A stretch of DNA of 64,000 nt, from NCBI GenBank assembly GCA_018242525.1, contig JAFEBS010000024.1, forward strand, positions 101,090 to 165,089, in the 5' to 3' direction. Positions 56,701-64,000 of this stretch are shown here, piece by piece. The notes beneath the pieces are model-generated. The model was not told where the DNA came from and did not search any database. It saw only the letters and a program-made list of their open reading frames with translations. Position 1 is the stretch's first letter. The number at the start of each line of letters is the position of its first letter. A program made the translations under genes and the position numbers. This DNA is from Planctomycetota bacterium. Lineage in GTDB: Bacteria; Planctomycetota; Planctomycetia; Planctomycetales; Planctomycetaceae.

Positions 56701-58586
56701 TGAATCACCTGAGTCTTCCGGACCGGGAGGCCGTTTTCATCAAATCGATACGCGCAGATCTGCACCGTCCCCGACAGTTCGGCGGGCAGGTCGACGGACA
56801 ACGTCCCCTGGCCGTTGTGGACTTCCATCGACTCCGTCAACAACAATTGACCGTCCTTGAGGAAATCGACGAAGACCGGCTGCGTGCCCCCTGCCAGGGT
56901 CGAAATCTGCAGCGTCTGACCACCCTCAATCACCGGATTGTCGACTCGGATGACAAACGGATTGTTGCCGGTTTCGCACTCCAGTTTCACCTGCTGCGTC
57001 GAAGCGTGTCCCTGATCATCCCGCGCGGACAGAGTCAGTTCGACAGTCGGGGATCGAGGAGTCAGCTCCAGGGTGCAGCCCCCCAGGGTATCAGTGATCA
57101 ACTCCTGCGGAATCCCCGTGACGGCGACCCGCACGCTGGCGGCCGGCCTGCCGTCGGCGTATGTCGCCAGCAGAAACACGCGGTTGCGACGACCCAGGAA
57201 CAGTTGACCCGAATCTGGAATGATCGCCATCCGCAGCGGATGTGTTGTCACCAGGCAGGTCAGGTCCCGGGACTGTGACTGGCCCGCGGTGTCGGTCATC
57301 GTGACCGACAACTGAAGTTGTACATCGCCATCGTTCAGTTCCGTTCCAACAAAGCGATCCGGAAGCCGGTATTCAAACGCCGCGCGGCCGTTCTGATCTG
57401 TCTGTCGGTCAATCGTTGTCAACAATCGGGACTGGACATCCGTCGTGCGGACTTCCAGCCGGACCCCGGCATCTGCCACCGGCTGGCCGAAGAAATAGTG
57501 ACAGTCAATTGTGCCTCGCAGCAGTTCGCCCGGCTGAACATACGGCTGGTCCAGTTCCGCCGTGATGCGGAACTTGGGCAGGACATACTTTTTGACTTCG
57601 ACCGTCGAAGTACTGCTGGCGTCGCCGACGCGGCACTCGACCTGGTAGTTCCCTTCGAGGATTTCGTCCGCCAACGGGCAGTTCGTCGACGTGATTCCGA
57701 ACTTGCTCGTGACCGTTCGATCACGAAAGACCACATTACCCCTTGGATCCGTCAGCTTGAATTCTGCGGTTTCTCCTGCAATCGGCTTTCGGTCCGGTCG
57801 GCGCAGCGCCAGGCCGCGAAAATGAATTGTCTGTCCTGGTTGATACGCCGGCTTGTCCGTCGTGACCATGATTTGCCACGAGCGCGTGATGTGAATGGTC
57901 TGAGTGACCTGTTCCATTCCCAGTGGAGTCTGAGCGCTGACCCGCAGTTCGTAATCTCCCGCGATCTGCTCGGCGAGTTTGATGGACGGGCATCCCGTGC
58001 CGCGATTGTCCGTGCGAAAGCTGGCCAGTTGAATCACCGCACGATCGGCGGGCGCAACGAGTTCCACAGTCACGGGAACGTCCGCGAGCGGTTGTTGCCG
58101 TTTGCGATTGAAGACCAGGATTCGCAGTCCGGATTCCGTTCCGGGCGATAGAGTTCGTTCCCCCAGGATCTGCAAGTCATACGGCGACGGAGACAGGCCA
58201 TTGTAATAGAATTTCAGAGACTGAATTAGAACCGCAGCGACAACGAAGGTGGCAACAATCGCCCTGAAGGCGGCCCAGCGACGATTCGCCGGTTCCCTGT
58301 CCGGGGTCGGAGGCAACGGCTCGGAAAAATGCTTGAGACTGCTGCCGCTGCTGCGTTCAATCTGTTTGTCGAGCCAGTCGTCGGTCCGGGCCAGCAGTTC
58401 GCCGTCGGCGTAGCACGGGGGAACTGACTTCAAGGCGTCGAATCGCTGCTGTGCGTCCGCGAGTGCCGCTCGACACCCTGCGCATGCCTGGCAATGACCC
58501 TCGACCACTGCGGCCTGTTCCGGATCCAGCGCGTCATGCACAAAAGCGTCGACGAATTCCTGCACGTGGTCATGGGATACAGACAT
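53703..58586 (-). CDS. Alpha-2-macroglobulin with anti-sigma-like zinc finger and internal prepilin-like segment
   Basis: 1,627 residues from ATG 58586 (MSVSHDHVQEFVDA). Order: an anti-sigma-like zinc finger (H31, C35, C38 in HCQACAGC); a membrane helix at about 107-127; MG/alpha-2-macroglobulin modules (YQPGQTIHFRGLALRRPDRK and repeats) to about 810; two hydrophobic helices at about 815-867, the second being prepilin/DUF1559-like (ITLVEVLVLVATISLLIALL, PAVQQAREAARR, then DTHGHFPS to about 900); the A2M domain beginning VREWFPETLLW; and a thioester site as GCFEQ (1129-1133; usual GCGEQ). Family members trap proteases in the periplasm. The frame upstream to 58685 runs through a REP-like repeat and is not used. 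The ECF sigma gene lies directly upstream. Confidence 0.88.
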   Translation of the reverse strand: MSVSHDHVQEFVDAFVHDALDPEQAAVVEGHCQACAGCRAALADAQQRFDALKSVPPCYADGELLARTDDWLDKQIERSSGSSLKHFSEPLPPTPDREPANRRWAAFRAIVATFVVAAVLIQSLKFYYNGLSPSPYDLQILGERTLSPGTESGLRILVFNRKRQQPLADVPVTVELVAPADRAVIQLASFRTDNRGTGCPSIKLAEQIAGDYELRVSAQTPLGMEQVTQTIHITRSWQIMVTTDKPAYQPGQTIHFRGLALRRPDRKPIAGETAEFKLTDPRGNVVFRDRTVTSKFGITSTNCPLADEILEGNYQVECRVGDASSTSTVEVKKYVLPKFRITAELDQPYVQPGELLRGTIDCHYFFGQPVADAGVRLEVRTTDVQSRLLTTIDRQTDQNGRAAFEYRLPDRFVGTELNDGDVQLQLSVTMTDTAGQSQSRDLTCLVTTHPLRMAIIPDSGQLFLGRRNRVFLLATYADGRPAASVRVAVTGIPQELITDTLGGCTLELTPRSPTVELTLSARDDQGHASTQQVKLECETGNNPFVIRVDNPVIEGGQTLQISTLAGGTQPVFVDFLKDGQLLLTESMEVHNGQGTLSVDLPAELSGTVQICAYRFDENGLPVRKTQVIHVRSARDLQIETVADRPEYRPGETARLQFRVWDSQGRPAPGCLSLAAVDEAVFSVLSQRPGMEQTIFTLNEKLMQPVYAIGSWSPERTWNVSRDSRDLYERALFAGTARQASTNPSAALEKLLPFLDNDRRALEVLKRPDWRQIAPDWLPKELYDLVDGGDELHSLVATSLPAKRQQVEARRREGYVFVGNLWRFLLFSLIAVGFVSLVSMARITLVEVLVLVATISLLIALLLPAVQQAREAARRTQAKNDLKQLGLAMENFKDTHGHFPSRDVESSGGAPRVREWFPETLLWRPELITDDQGQATLELPLADAITTWRLTASAITAKGALGASQTSIRVFQPFFVDLNLPVAMTRGDETTVQAVVYNYLDQPQTVTLTLADADWLERLEGADRTVELPAGAVRSVGFPIRVNRVGRQELQITVRSGKMQDAMKKTIEVLPDGHAVELVVNGTLSEPADIELKVPADAIPGSSRAIVKVYPSTLSELVEGLEGIFQRPYGCFEQTSSTTYPNVLALDYLRRTGLKAPAIEATARQYIHLGYQRLLSFEVPGGGFDWFGRAPANRTLTAYGLMEFQDMARVHDVDPKLIERTRQWLLDQRNSDGTWDPEQHVMHDDPTSRAHRDNARFRTTAYIASAVYGGRPTNDADRTLTYLLDRRPQEIEDPYDLALLCNALLAIERGRSRVSPYVARLHEIRHTSTDGKHVRWQQSVTQRTMFYGSRQTGDIETTALAVQALFAVGKSPSQDPSFRVSAQRGLSWISSQRDNRGTWSSTQATVQALKALLVGTESPATASVDRRILVELNSKIVQELNIPAWQSDVVKQVELGPELTTGLHRLQIIDKSGAAPGFQVDFRHHIPTAAASPDSGRPLAIDLTYDRSELMVDQTVTAQAVVRNNSGADLPMVVLDLPIPAGFAVQTDSLDRWLAGGDIDKVQTTPRSVVLYLRSLGTKELSLTYKLRATLPVKTTASPAIAYEYYSPENRAESKAEMVLVVRSGPDQ
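55887..56144 (-). other. Prepilin/DUF1559-like segment embedded in the macroglobulin
   Basis: Encodes two adjacent hydrophobic helices and the motif LLPAVQQAREAARR, then KNDLKQLGLAMENF and DTHGHFP, closely like the N-terminal part of DUF1559 pilin-like proteins. The expected cleavage-site Gly and following Phe are absent (VSMAR-ITLVE), so prepilin processing is unlikely. Two helices back-to-back would return the chain to the periplasm, allowing the C-terminal A2M part to stay outside (inference). Confidence 0.75.
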
Positions 58587-58613
58587 GTTGACCGACCTCT
58601 CCGTTCGTGCATT

Positions 58614-58718
58614 GGCGGCCCGTGAAAAAAGGGGTCTGACCCTCTGCGGGCATGCGTTTGTTAAGGTGCATCCAGTGCCCTCCACAGGGTCAGCCCCACT
58701 TTTCCGCAGGCTGTCAGG
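58614..58718. repeat. REP-like imperfect palindrome, copy 3 (most complete)
   Basis: Left arm reads GAAAAAAGGGGTCTGACCC and the right arm, on the other strand, GGAAAAGTGGGGCTGACCC, separated by about 40 bases. It lies between the macroglobulin and ECF sigma genes, inside the longest possible macroglobulin frame. It shows the family most clearly: long imperfect arms of about 30 bases. Confidence 0.65.
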
Positions 58719-58728
58719 GTCGCCGGCA

Positions 58729-59301
58729 TCACGAATTGCTGTCGTGAAGCCGGGGTTCCAGGTGTTTCCGCAGCGAGTTCACGGCATGACACATGTGGGA
58801 GCGAGCGGTCGCTTCCGAGTGGCCGAGAATCCGTCCGATGGTTTCATAACTCATTTCATTCCAGACCCTCAACACCACAACCTGCCGTTGCAGGATGGGC
58901 AACTGTAATAGCGCCTGGTCCACGATCGTCGCGGTTTCGGTGGCAACAGCGGCCTCATGCGGGCTGGCTGTCGCCAGCTCCACATTGTCCACCAGTTCGC
59001 CCTGCGGGATTACGGGCCGCCGTTGCCGTGAACGGACATCCGACTTGCATTTATTGGCGGCGATCCCGAACAGCCAGTTTCGAAACGAACGTGACAGTTC
59101 ATAGCTCTGTCGCTGGTCCCAAACCGCCAGGAAGACATCTTGAAACAATTCCTCACTGCGATGGTGATCGCCGGTCATCCGCCGCAAAAACGTCAACAGG
59201 GAACTGGCATGGCGTCGCATCAAGTCGGACAATGCCTGTCGGCCCCCCAATTGAACGAGGCGCATAAATTCTTCGTCAGATGTTGAATGCCATTCCGCCA
59301 C
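58729..59301 (-). CDS. ECF RNA polymerase sigma factor
   Basis: 190 residues. Region 2 (DLMRRHASSLLTFLRRMTGD; EELFQDVFLAVWDQRQSYE; FRNWLFGIAANKCKSDVRSR) and region 4 (LQLPILQRQVVVLRVWNEMSYE, GRILGHSEATARSHMCHAVN) are both present; no region 3. ECF type, probably cytosolic. The downstream gene starts with an anti-sigma-like zinc finger, which suggests that its product holds this factor at the membrane. Its own promoter region is the 641-base gap beyond 59301. Confidence 0.9.
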   Translation of the reverse strand: MAEWHSTSDEEFMRLVQLGGRQALSDLMRRHASSLLTFLRRMTGDHHRSEELFQDVFLAVWDQRQSYELSRSFRNWLFGIAANKCKSDVRSRQRRPVIPQGELVDNVELATASPHEAAVATETATIVDQALLQLPILQRQVVVLRVWNEMSYETIGRILGHSEATARSHMCHAVNSLRKHLEPRLHDSNS

Positions 59302-59942
59302 GGCGTTTCTCCTGCTGACCAGATGTTATTGGTCACAGGCGCAGATTTCGTGGAAGCGATTCCGGATTTTTCGGGTGATTTTCCGTGATTCGCAGGCTGC
59401 GCTACACGCGAGATTGTATTGACCCGAAAAATTCGCTGTGGCCTGAATAGGTATTGTCGGCATGTGGTCATCCACGGCTGGGGCGTTCGCACGAAATCGG
59501 CCACGTTCAAGCTGATACGTCATGTCCCCCGTTGCGTCCGGTGACGCTGAATCGAAATTGTTGGAATCTTTCGCCTAACCACCGCACTTAGCGACACTCA
59601 CGCGGGTGCCTGGAAACAATTGCCCTCCTCCCGCGGAATACAGCGCAGGCCAAGGCGGGAATCAATCTAAGTCGAATTCACGTGTGGCCACCTGCACGAC
59701 ACGGGCGTGCGGTGTTTCGACTGCCGTTGCAACAAGCGTGATTCCCGCCAATTGGCGACTGTCGAGTGGCCGAACCGCCCCGAAAGAGTACAGATTCGGG
59801 AATATCACTTCAGCGACGAAAAGCAGCGGGCAAGTTGTCTCGGAGAACATATTGAACCTTCAAATCTGAACGTTATCATCGGCTCCAGTCAAATGTTCAG
59901 CCGACGCAGGGATGTGTCATCAGAGTCGGCGGGATTACAATC
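59302..59942. other. Intergenic region between ECF sigma and phosphatase genes
   Basis: 641 bases between divergent genes. Two short overlapping frames occur: plus 59606-59869 (87 residues) and minus 59662-59850 (62 residues). Neither shows recognised motifs or a convincing ribosome-binding site. No tRNA or hairpin of note seen. The ECF gene may be autoregulated from here; no conserved -35/-10 pair was identified. Confidence 0.5.
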
Positions 59943-61442
59943 ATGTCGGGCCAACTGCTTACCCTTCAGCGCGATCTGCACGGATTGTTTCAGGACATCA
60001 TCGACAACACGTCGTCGGTGATCTATGTCAAGGATCTGTCGTTTCGTTACCTGCTGATCAACCGACAATACGAATCGCTCTTCTCCATCACCCGTAGCGA
60101 GATCCTGGGAAAGACGGATTACGAATGCTTCCCTGCGGAACTGGCGGACGGGTTTCGCAAGAATGACGTCTTCGTCGCGGAAACGGGCCAGTCGATCGAA
60201 TGCGAGGAATTCGCGCCCAGTACCGAGGGGCTGCATACCTATCTGTCGCTGAAGTTCCCGCTGTATGACACGAAGGGCCGGATGGAAGCGATTGCCGGGA
60301 TTTCGACCGATATCACCGATCGGCTGCGGACCCAGCAGGAAATCGAATCGCTGAAACATCGCTACGAACTGATCCTGGGGGCGGTCACGGACGGGATCTG
60401 CGGACTGGACGCGGCCGGTCAGGTCGTGTTCCTGAATGAAGCCGCGGAGCGAATGTTGGGATGGACGGTTGAGGAACTGAAGGGGGAGTGTCGGTCGACG
60501 ATCATTGTTCCCAGGGATTCGTCCGTGCGCGAATGTCCGGTGGTCGCCGCACTGCGTGGTGATGAGGGGCTCCGGATCACCGACGCGCGCTTTCGCTGCC
60601 GAAACGGGACTCTGCTGCCTGTGGAATACATCGCCACTCCCATCCGCGAGTCGGGACAAATCGTGGGCGCAGTCGTCGCGTTCCGTGATATTTCCGAGCG
60701 GATCAGTTCGGAACGGGTCGAGCAGGAATTGCGGACCGCTCACAAGGTCCAGCAGGCCCTTTATCCTCAACAGGTTCCGCGCCTGCCGGGGCTGGAAGTG
60801 GCAGGGGTTTCGATTCCCTCGCGCCATGCCTGCGGCGACTATTACGACTTCCTGCCGGTCGACGATCACGCGCTGTTTGTGGCCGTCGGTGATGTCACCG
60901 GTCATGGACTCGGGCCTGCCCTGGAAATGGTTGGAACTCGCGCCTCCCTGCGAGCCATTGCCAGTCACGAACAGGACTTGGGAGTTTGTATGCGCCGGCT
61001 GAATCAGATCCTGGTCGGCGATCTGCCGAGTGAAATGTTCGTGACCATGCTGCTGGTCCGATTCGATCCGTCCGGCCGCTCGCTGATCTATTCCGCCGCC
61101 GGACATGAAGCGATCATCGTTCGCGCCAACAACGACGTCCTGCGATTGACCAGCACGGGCCATGTTCTGGGGCTCATCAATGAAGCAACATTCGATGTCT
61201 CGGCCCCCATCGCGCTCTCTCCCGGTGACGTGGTCGTGATTCCAACGGATGGCCTGACTGAAACTATGTCACCGCAGGGGGAATTGTTCGGCTGGAAACG
61301 GGCGGCGGAAGCGGTGGCGCGGCACCGCCAGTCCAATGCACAGACTCTGCTGGAGGAACTGTGCGCGGCCGCTCACAACTTTGCCGCAGGCACCGTGCAA
61401 CACGACGATCTGACGGCAGTGGTGGTCCGGGTCGTGGACTAA
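59943..61442 (+). CDS. PAS-PAS-SpoIIE-type (PPM) serine phosphatase
   Basis: 499 residues without a signal peptide. PAS 1 at about 15-125 (DIIDNTSSVIYVKDLSFRYL; TDYECFPAELA), PAS 2 at about 140-255 (AVTDGICGLDAAGQVVFLNEA), and a SpoIIE phosphatase domain at about 285-498 with RHACGDYYDFLPVDD, VAVGDVTGHG, YSAAGHE and the late DDLTAVVVRV, which supply the metal-binding aspartates. Such proteins reset STAS-type anti-anti-sigma factors; none is adjacent, though a STAS gene occurs at 2886 far away. Start at TTG/GTG/ATG in CATGTCGGG: the ATG at 59943 fits. Confidence 0.88.
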   Translation: MSGQLLTLQRDLHGLFQDIIDNTSSVIYVKDLSFRYLLINRQYESLFSITRSEILGKTDYECFPAELADGFRKNDVFVAETGQSIECEEFAPSTEGLHTYLSLKFPLYDTKGRMEAIAGISTDITDRLRTQQEIESLKHRYELILGAVTDGICGLDAAGQVVFLNEAAERMLGWTVEELKGECRSTIIVPRDSSVRECPVVAALRGDEGLRITDARFRCRNGTLLPVEYIATPIRESGQIVGAVVAFRDISERISSERVEQELRTAHKVQQALYPQQVPRLPGLEVAGVSIPSRHACGDYYDFLPVDDHALFVAVGDVTGHGLGPALEMVGTRASLRAIASHEQDLGVCMRRLNQILVGDLPSEMFVTMLLVRFDPSGRSLIYSAAGHEAIIVRANNDVLRLTSTGHVLGLINEATFDVSAPIALSPGDVVVIPTDGLTETMSPQGELFGWKRAAEAVARHRQSNAQTLLEELCAAAHNFAAGTVQHDDLTAVVVRVVD

Positions 61443-61514
61443 TCTGAAGCGTCTGCGAGGAAGGAAATAAACGGCGTTTCCCGATACCCGGCTCGCGAAC
61501 GCTCGGGGGCATCG

Positions 61515-61766
61515 CTAGTCTCGCCTGGCGTAGATCAGGGCCGGAATCAGAATGCCAAAGTAGACGGCTTCAGGGGCCGTCTCTTTGATTCGGCGTCGCA
61601 CCAGTGCGCGAGCGTTCTCGTGGTTTCCCAGGATCGGCCGCTGGTAAAGTCCCACGTCCGCTCGAAAGGCGGGTGCGTCGCCCAGCAGGAAGCTCAATTG
61701 GCTCCATGAAATATCACCAGGAGAATTGCCACGTCGGCTTGTTTCCGCCGATCGGCTCTTTTCCAA
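61515..61766 (-). pseudogene. Truncated fragment resembling the C-terminal tail of an AI-2E-type transporter
   Basis: The frame (83 codons from a TTG, no convincing start) ends SQLSFLLGDAPAFRADVG followed by LYQRPILGNHENARALVRRR and a tail with EAVYFGILIPALIYARRD. From memory this resembles the soluble C-terminal extension of AI-2E/PerM-family transporters of this phylum. All membrane segments are missing, and a REP-like repeat lies just beyond the 5' end, so this looks like the remains of a gene. It could be a chance frame; a translated search would decide. Confidence 0.4.
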
Positions 61767-61803
61767 TGAAGGATGAGATTGCAGAGCAGCCCGAGGAACG
61801 TTG

Positions 61804-61899
61804 GTGGCGGACCTTCGCCGGGCATGGTCTTTACAACTTTACAAGGTGAATCTAGTGCCATCCAAAGGGGCACTCCTCGTTTTCCACGGGGCTGAAAGG
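61804..61899. repeat. REP-like imperfect palindrome, copy 4 (degenerate)
   Basis: Shares with copy 3 the blocks CGGGCATG, AAGGTG-ATC-AGTGCC-TCCA and TTTTCCACGGGGCTG, with more substitutions. Lies between the transporter fragment and the esterase gene. Confidence 0.5.
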
Positions 61900-61933
61900 T
61901 CACCGCGCGCTGTCGCATTTCAAGGAATCACCC

Positions 61934-63151
61934 ATGAAAGTCTTCGTCTCACTGGTGCTCGTTCTGTTTGCCACTGAAGCAGTGGTCGCCGCCGAAAAGC
62001 CGCTGAAGGTATTCATCCTCGCGGGCCAGTCGAACATGCAGGGACATGCACATGTGCGGACGTTCGAGCACATCGGCATGGACCCGAAGACCGCACCGAT
62101 GCTGGCAGAGATGCAGAATGCCGATGGCTCGCCAAAAACCTGTGACCGTGTCTGGATCTCCTCGATTGGCTGCGCCGACCAGGAACAGATCGGAAAACTG
62201 ACGGCTGGCTTCGGTGCGGCGAACAACGGGCCCAAGATTGGGCCGGAGTTTACGTTCGGAATCACCATGCAGAAATTCGTTGACGGGCCCATCCTGCTCA
62301 TCAAAACTTCCTGGGGCGGAAAGAGTCTGAACACGGATTTTCGTCCGCCCAGCGCCGGTCCGTATGTCTTCAATGAGTCACAGCTCGCGGCCTTCCAGAA
62401 ACAAGGCAAGGACATCGACACGATCAAGACCGAAAAAGCCCAAGTGACGGGAATCTACTACCGGCTCATGATCGAGCATGTGAGAAAGGTCCTTGCGGAT
62501 ATCAAACGCGTGGTACCGGACTACGATGCGGCACAAGGTTTTGAGCTGGCTGGCTTTGTCTGGTTCCAGGGCTGGAATGACATGGTGGATGCCGGCACCT
62601 ATCCTCATCGCGACCAACCGGGTGGCTACGATGCCTACAGCGACGTGATGGCGCATTTCATCCGCGATGTGCGAAACGATCTCCACGCTCCGCACCTCCC
62701 CTTCGTCATCGGGGTGCTCGGTGTCGGCGGGCCGGTTGCGGATTATGGTCCCGATCAGCAGCGTTACAAGGCGACTCACCAGAACTTCCGTGATGCGATG
62801 GCCGCGCCGTCCAAGCGGCCCGAATTCCAAGGCAACGTCGCCGCTGTCCGGACAGAAATCTATTGGGACCGTGAGCTGACCGCAGCAAAGTCCAAGGAGA
62901 ACGCCTTCAGACAACAGGCCAGGAAACTCGCATCCGATGGCAAATTAAAACCTGCCGAGGAACGTGCTGCCTTTGAAAAGTTGCGTGCTGAGGGCCTGAC
63001 CGAACGCGAACGCAAAGTGCTCGACACCGGCATTTCGAATCTTGAATTCCACTACCTCGGCTCGGCCACAATCCTGGGCGGGATTGGCAAGGGCTTCGCC
63101 GAGGCGATGGCGGAACTGATGCAGCTCAAACACGCGAATCCACGAGAATGA
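61934..63151 (+). CDS. Secreted SASA/sialate O-acetylesterase-like hydrolase
   Basis: 405 residues with a signal peptide (MKVFVSLVLVLFATEAVVAAE). SGNH-fold esterase: the nucleophile is in ILAGQSNMQGHAH (residues about 31-43), VWFQGWNDM near 212 is the usual block III, and the C-terminal FHYLGSATILGGIG carries the candidate catalytic His. The family deacetylates sialic acids or plant and algal polysaccharides. Start ATG 61934 follows the REP-like element by 35 bases. Alone with the small membrane protein that follows. Confidence 0.85.
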   Translation: MKVFVSLVLVLFATEAVVAAEKPLKVFILAGQSNMQGHAHVRTFEHIGMDPKTAPMLAEMQNADGSPKTCDRVWISSIGCADQEQIGKLTAGFGAANNGPKIGPEFTFGITMQKFVDGPILLIKTSWGGKSLNTDFRPPSAGPYVFNESQLAAFQKQGKDIDTIKTEKAQVTGIYYRLMIEHVRKVLADIKRVVPDYDAAQGFELAGFVWFQGWNDMVDAGTYPHRDQPGGYDAYSDVMAHFIRDVRNDLHAPHLPFVIGVLGVGGPVADYGPDQQRYKATHQNFRDAMAAPSKRPEFQGNVAAVRTEIYWDRELTAAKSKENAFRQQARKLASDGKLKPAEERAAFEKLRAEGLTERERKVLDTGISNLEFHYLGSATILGGIGKGFAEAMAELMQLKHANPRE

Positions 63152-63188
63152 TCATTCCGGGGTAGTGTATTGAGTTGTTGTTGTCCGG

Positions 63189-63698
63189 ATGACGCAGAAG
63201 TATCATTTCCTCATCATGCCAATTCCCATTCGATTCGACGCCGTCAGCCTGCCGCCTCTGGTGATGGGAGCCTTGCTGTTGCTTGCGTCCGTCGTCATCG
63301 GGTTGAAACAATGGTGGGCACATCGTCGACTGGTTCTGAATCCCAAGGTGGATGAAGTCGGTTATGCGCACTCGGAGCGACAGATCCGCAATCGGCTGGT
63401 TGTGGCGATTATGCTGTTTCTGCTCGGTGCGGCCATCCCCGTCGGCGACCAGTTGGACTTCTTCTTCCGCGGCCACGCGGGCCTCTTCTTTGCCTATTGG
63501 ATGGGTGTCCTGTTGATCGTGTTCGCCATGGTCGTTCTCGCCCTGGGCGACTTGCTCTCCACTTTGGCCTATGCGCGCGTGTCGCAGGTCAAATTGCGGG
63601 TCGAGCGTCGCGAGTTGGAAGAAGAAATCCGCCGGTATCGCGCCGCCAGAAACGGACAGGCCGGCCAGGAAATCGACGATCCAAAACAAAATGGATAG
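63189..63698 (+). CDS. Membrane protein with three helices and a C-terminal coiled coil
   Basis: 169 residues; not recognised. Hydrophobic segments at about 20-38 (LPPLVMGALLLLASVVIGL), 70-87 (RLVVAIMLFLLGAAIPVG) and 97-122 (LFFAYWMGVLLIVFAMVVLALG), then a charged helical tail (ARVSQVKLRVERRELEEEIR). An alternative ATG is 63216. The stop is nine bases before the long inverted repeat at 63707. Confidence 0.6.
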   Translation: MTQKYHFLIMPIPIRFDAVSLPPLVMGALLLLASVVIGLKQWWAHRRLVLNPKVDEVGYAHSERQIRNRLVVAIMLFLLGAAIPVGDQLDFFFRGHAGLFFAYWMGVLLIVFAMVVLALGDLLSTLAYARVSQVKLRVERRELEEEIRRYRAARNGQAGQEIDDPKQNG

Positions 63699-63706
63699 CG
63701 CGACTC

Positions 63707-63804
63707 GGGGTCAGGTGGTTCAAAGTTCATTTTTCGCGGAGTGCGGGCTTCTGAGTGGAAGACACCGTTATCCGCGAAAAATGAACTTTGAACCTCCTGA
63801 CCCC
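63707..63804. repeat. 34-bp inverted repeat, MITE- or REP-like hairpin
   Basis: The arms 63707-63740 and 63771-63804 are reverse complements with one mismatch (GGTGG versus GGAGG), around a 30-base spacer. Ends read GGGGTCAGG...CCTGACCCC; arms contain TTCAAAGTTCATTTTTCGCGG. It could act as a terminator for both flanking genes, which converge here, but its length suggests a mobile-repeat origin. Confidence 0.75.
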
Positions 63805-63834
63805 ATTGCCCTGTGTCCCCTGCCTTCACGAGCG

Positions 63835-64000
63835 TTACTGTTTGGGCGGTGAGGCCTCACGCACCAGGGCACCATGGGCTTCGGACAGGATCAGGATCGA
63901 GAACCGGGTGGTTTGATCCAGGTCGTTCGTGCTGATCGACGCGTAGTCGAACCGGCCACGCAGGTCCGTGTAGCCGTCCTTGTAGAACTTCGCCTGGCCA
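63835..64000 (-). CDS. C-terminal end of a gene continuing beyond the window
   Basis: Reading on the minus strand, a frame open from the window edge ends at TAA 63835-63837. The 54 residues visible read FYKDGYTDLRGRFDYAS, then STNDLDQTTRFSILILSEAH and GALVREASPP, and end in KQ. I recall similar endings in large planctomycete secreted proteins; family not assigned. The balanced composition and sense codons fit a real gene. Confidence 0.65.
   Translation of the reverse strand, partial: GQAKFYKDGYTDLRGRFDYASISTNDLDQTTRFSILILSEAHGALVREASPPKQ

Noticed and set aside
58587..58685. Longer macroglobulin start
   Set aside because: Extension lies in a REP-like repeat; the zinc finger begins properly after ATG 58586.
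59606..59869. An 87-codon frame between the ECF sigma and phosphatase genes
   Set aside because: No motif, no ribosome-binding site, and a competing frame on the other strand; not supported as a gene.

Overview
The window is G+C-rich and gene-dense and looks like the chromosome of a member of the Planctomycetota, probably order Planctomycetales. This rests on recognising phylum-typical proteins: a Tat-exported DUF1501 protein, a DUF4034/WD40 secreted protein, a prepilin/DUF1559-type signature, a SpoVG with an extra zinc ribbon, a giant alpha-2-macroglobulin beside an ECF sigma factor, and a sialate-esterase-like protein. I saw no rRNA, tRNA, CRISPR array, insertion sequence or prophage.

Layout. 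26-685 is purN. 828-5985 is an ABC importer: a tandem substrate-binding protein, a STAS-domain protein, a permease and an ATPase. 6077-15803 follows on the same strand as a catabolic-looking run: a 2-hydroxyacid dehydrogenase, an Ldh_2-type dehydrogenase, a secreted double cyclase, an Nramp-like carrier without the metal-site residues, an SDR without the catalytic lysine, a fused E1 alpha/beta 2-oxoacid dehydrogenase and an E2 with two E1/E3-binding domains. The transporter and these genes are plausibly one uptake and oxidation route for a small organic acid; the substrate is unknown. 15902-18632 (minus) holds ADP-ribosylglycohydrolase, zinc-ribbon SpoVG and ispE. 19121-20992 holds a secreted hypothetical and a THUMP rRNA methyltransferase. 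21243-26084 (minus) is a 1,613-residue TIR/nSTAND/membrane/helical-repeat protein, a candidate immune sensor. 26343-38013 is a plus-strand run: murG, a Ski2-like helicase, DUF1501, secreted hypotheticals, a SirB1-like protein, a Cys-rich Tat lipoprotein overlapping mogA, and recG.

40421-47651 (minus) is a complete phosphate locus in the order phoR-pstS-pstC-pstA-pstB-phoU-phoB. Then come a secreted PrxQ-type peroxiredoxin, an EamA transporter, floA, a RidA-family protein, a secreted alpha/beta hydrolase and a small membrane protein. 53703-59301 (minus) is an ECF sigma gene followed by an alpha-2-macroglobulin with an N-terminal anti-sigma-like zinc finger and, unusually, an internal prepilin-like segment. 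59943-61442 is a PAS-PAS-SpoIIE-type phosphatase. The right end has a transporter fragment, a SASA-type esterase, a membrane protein, a near-perfect 34-bp inverted repeat and the C-terminal end of a further minus-strand gene.

A family of about 100-bp imperfect palindromes (REP-like) occurs four times between 47.6 and 61.9 kb. Two copies sit inside the longest possible reading frames of phoR and the alpha-2-macroglobulin gene, which favours the later starts used here.
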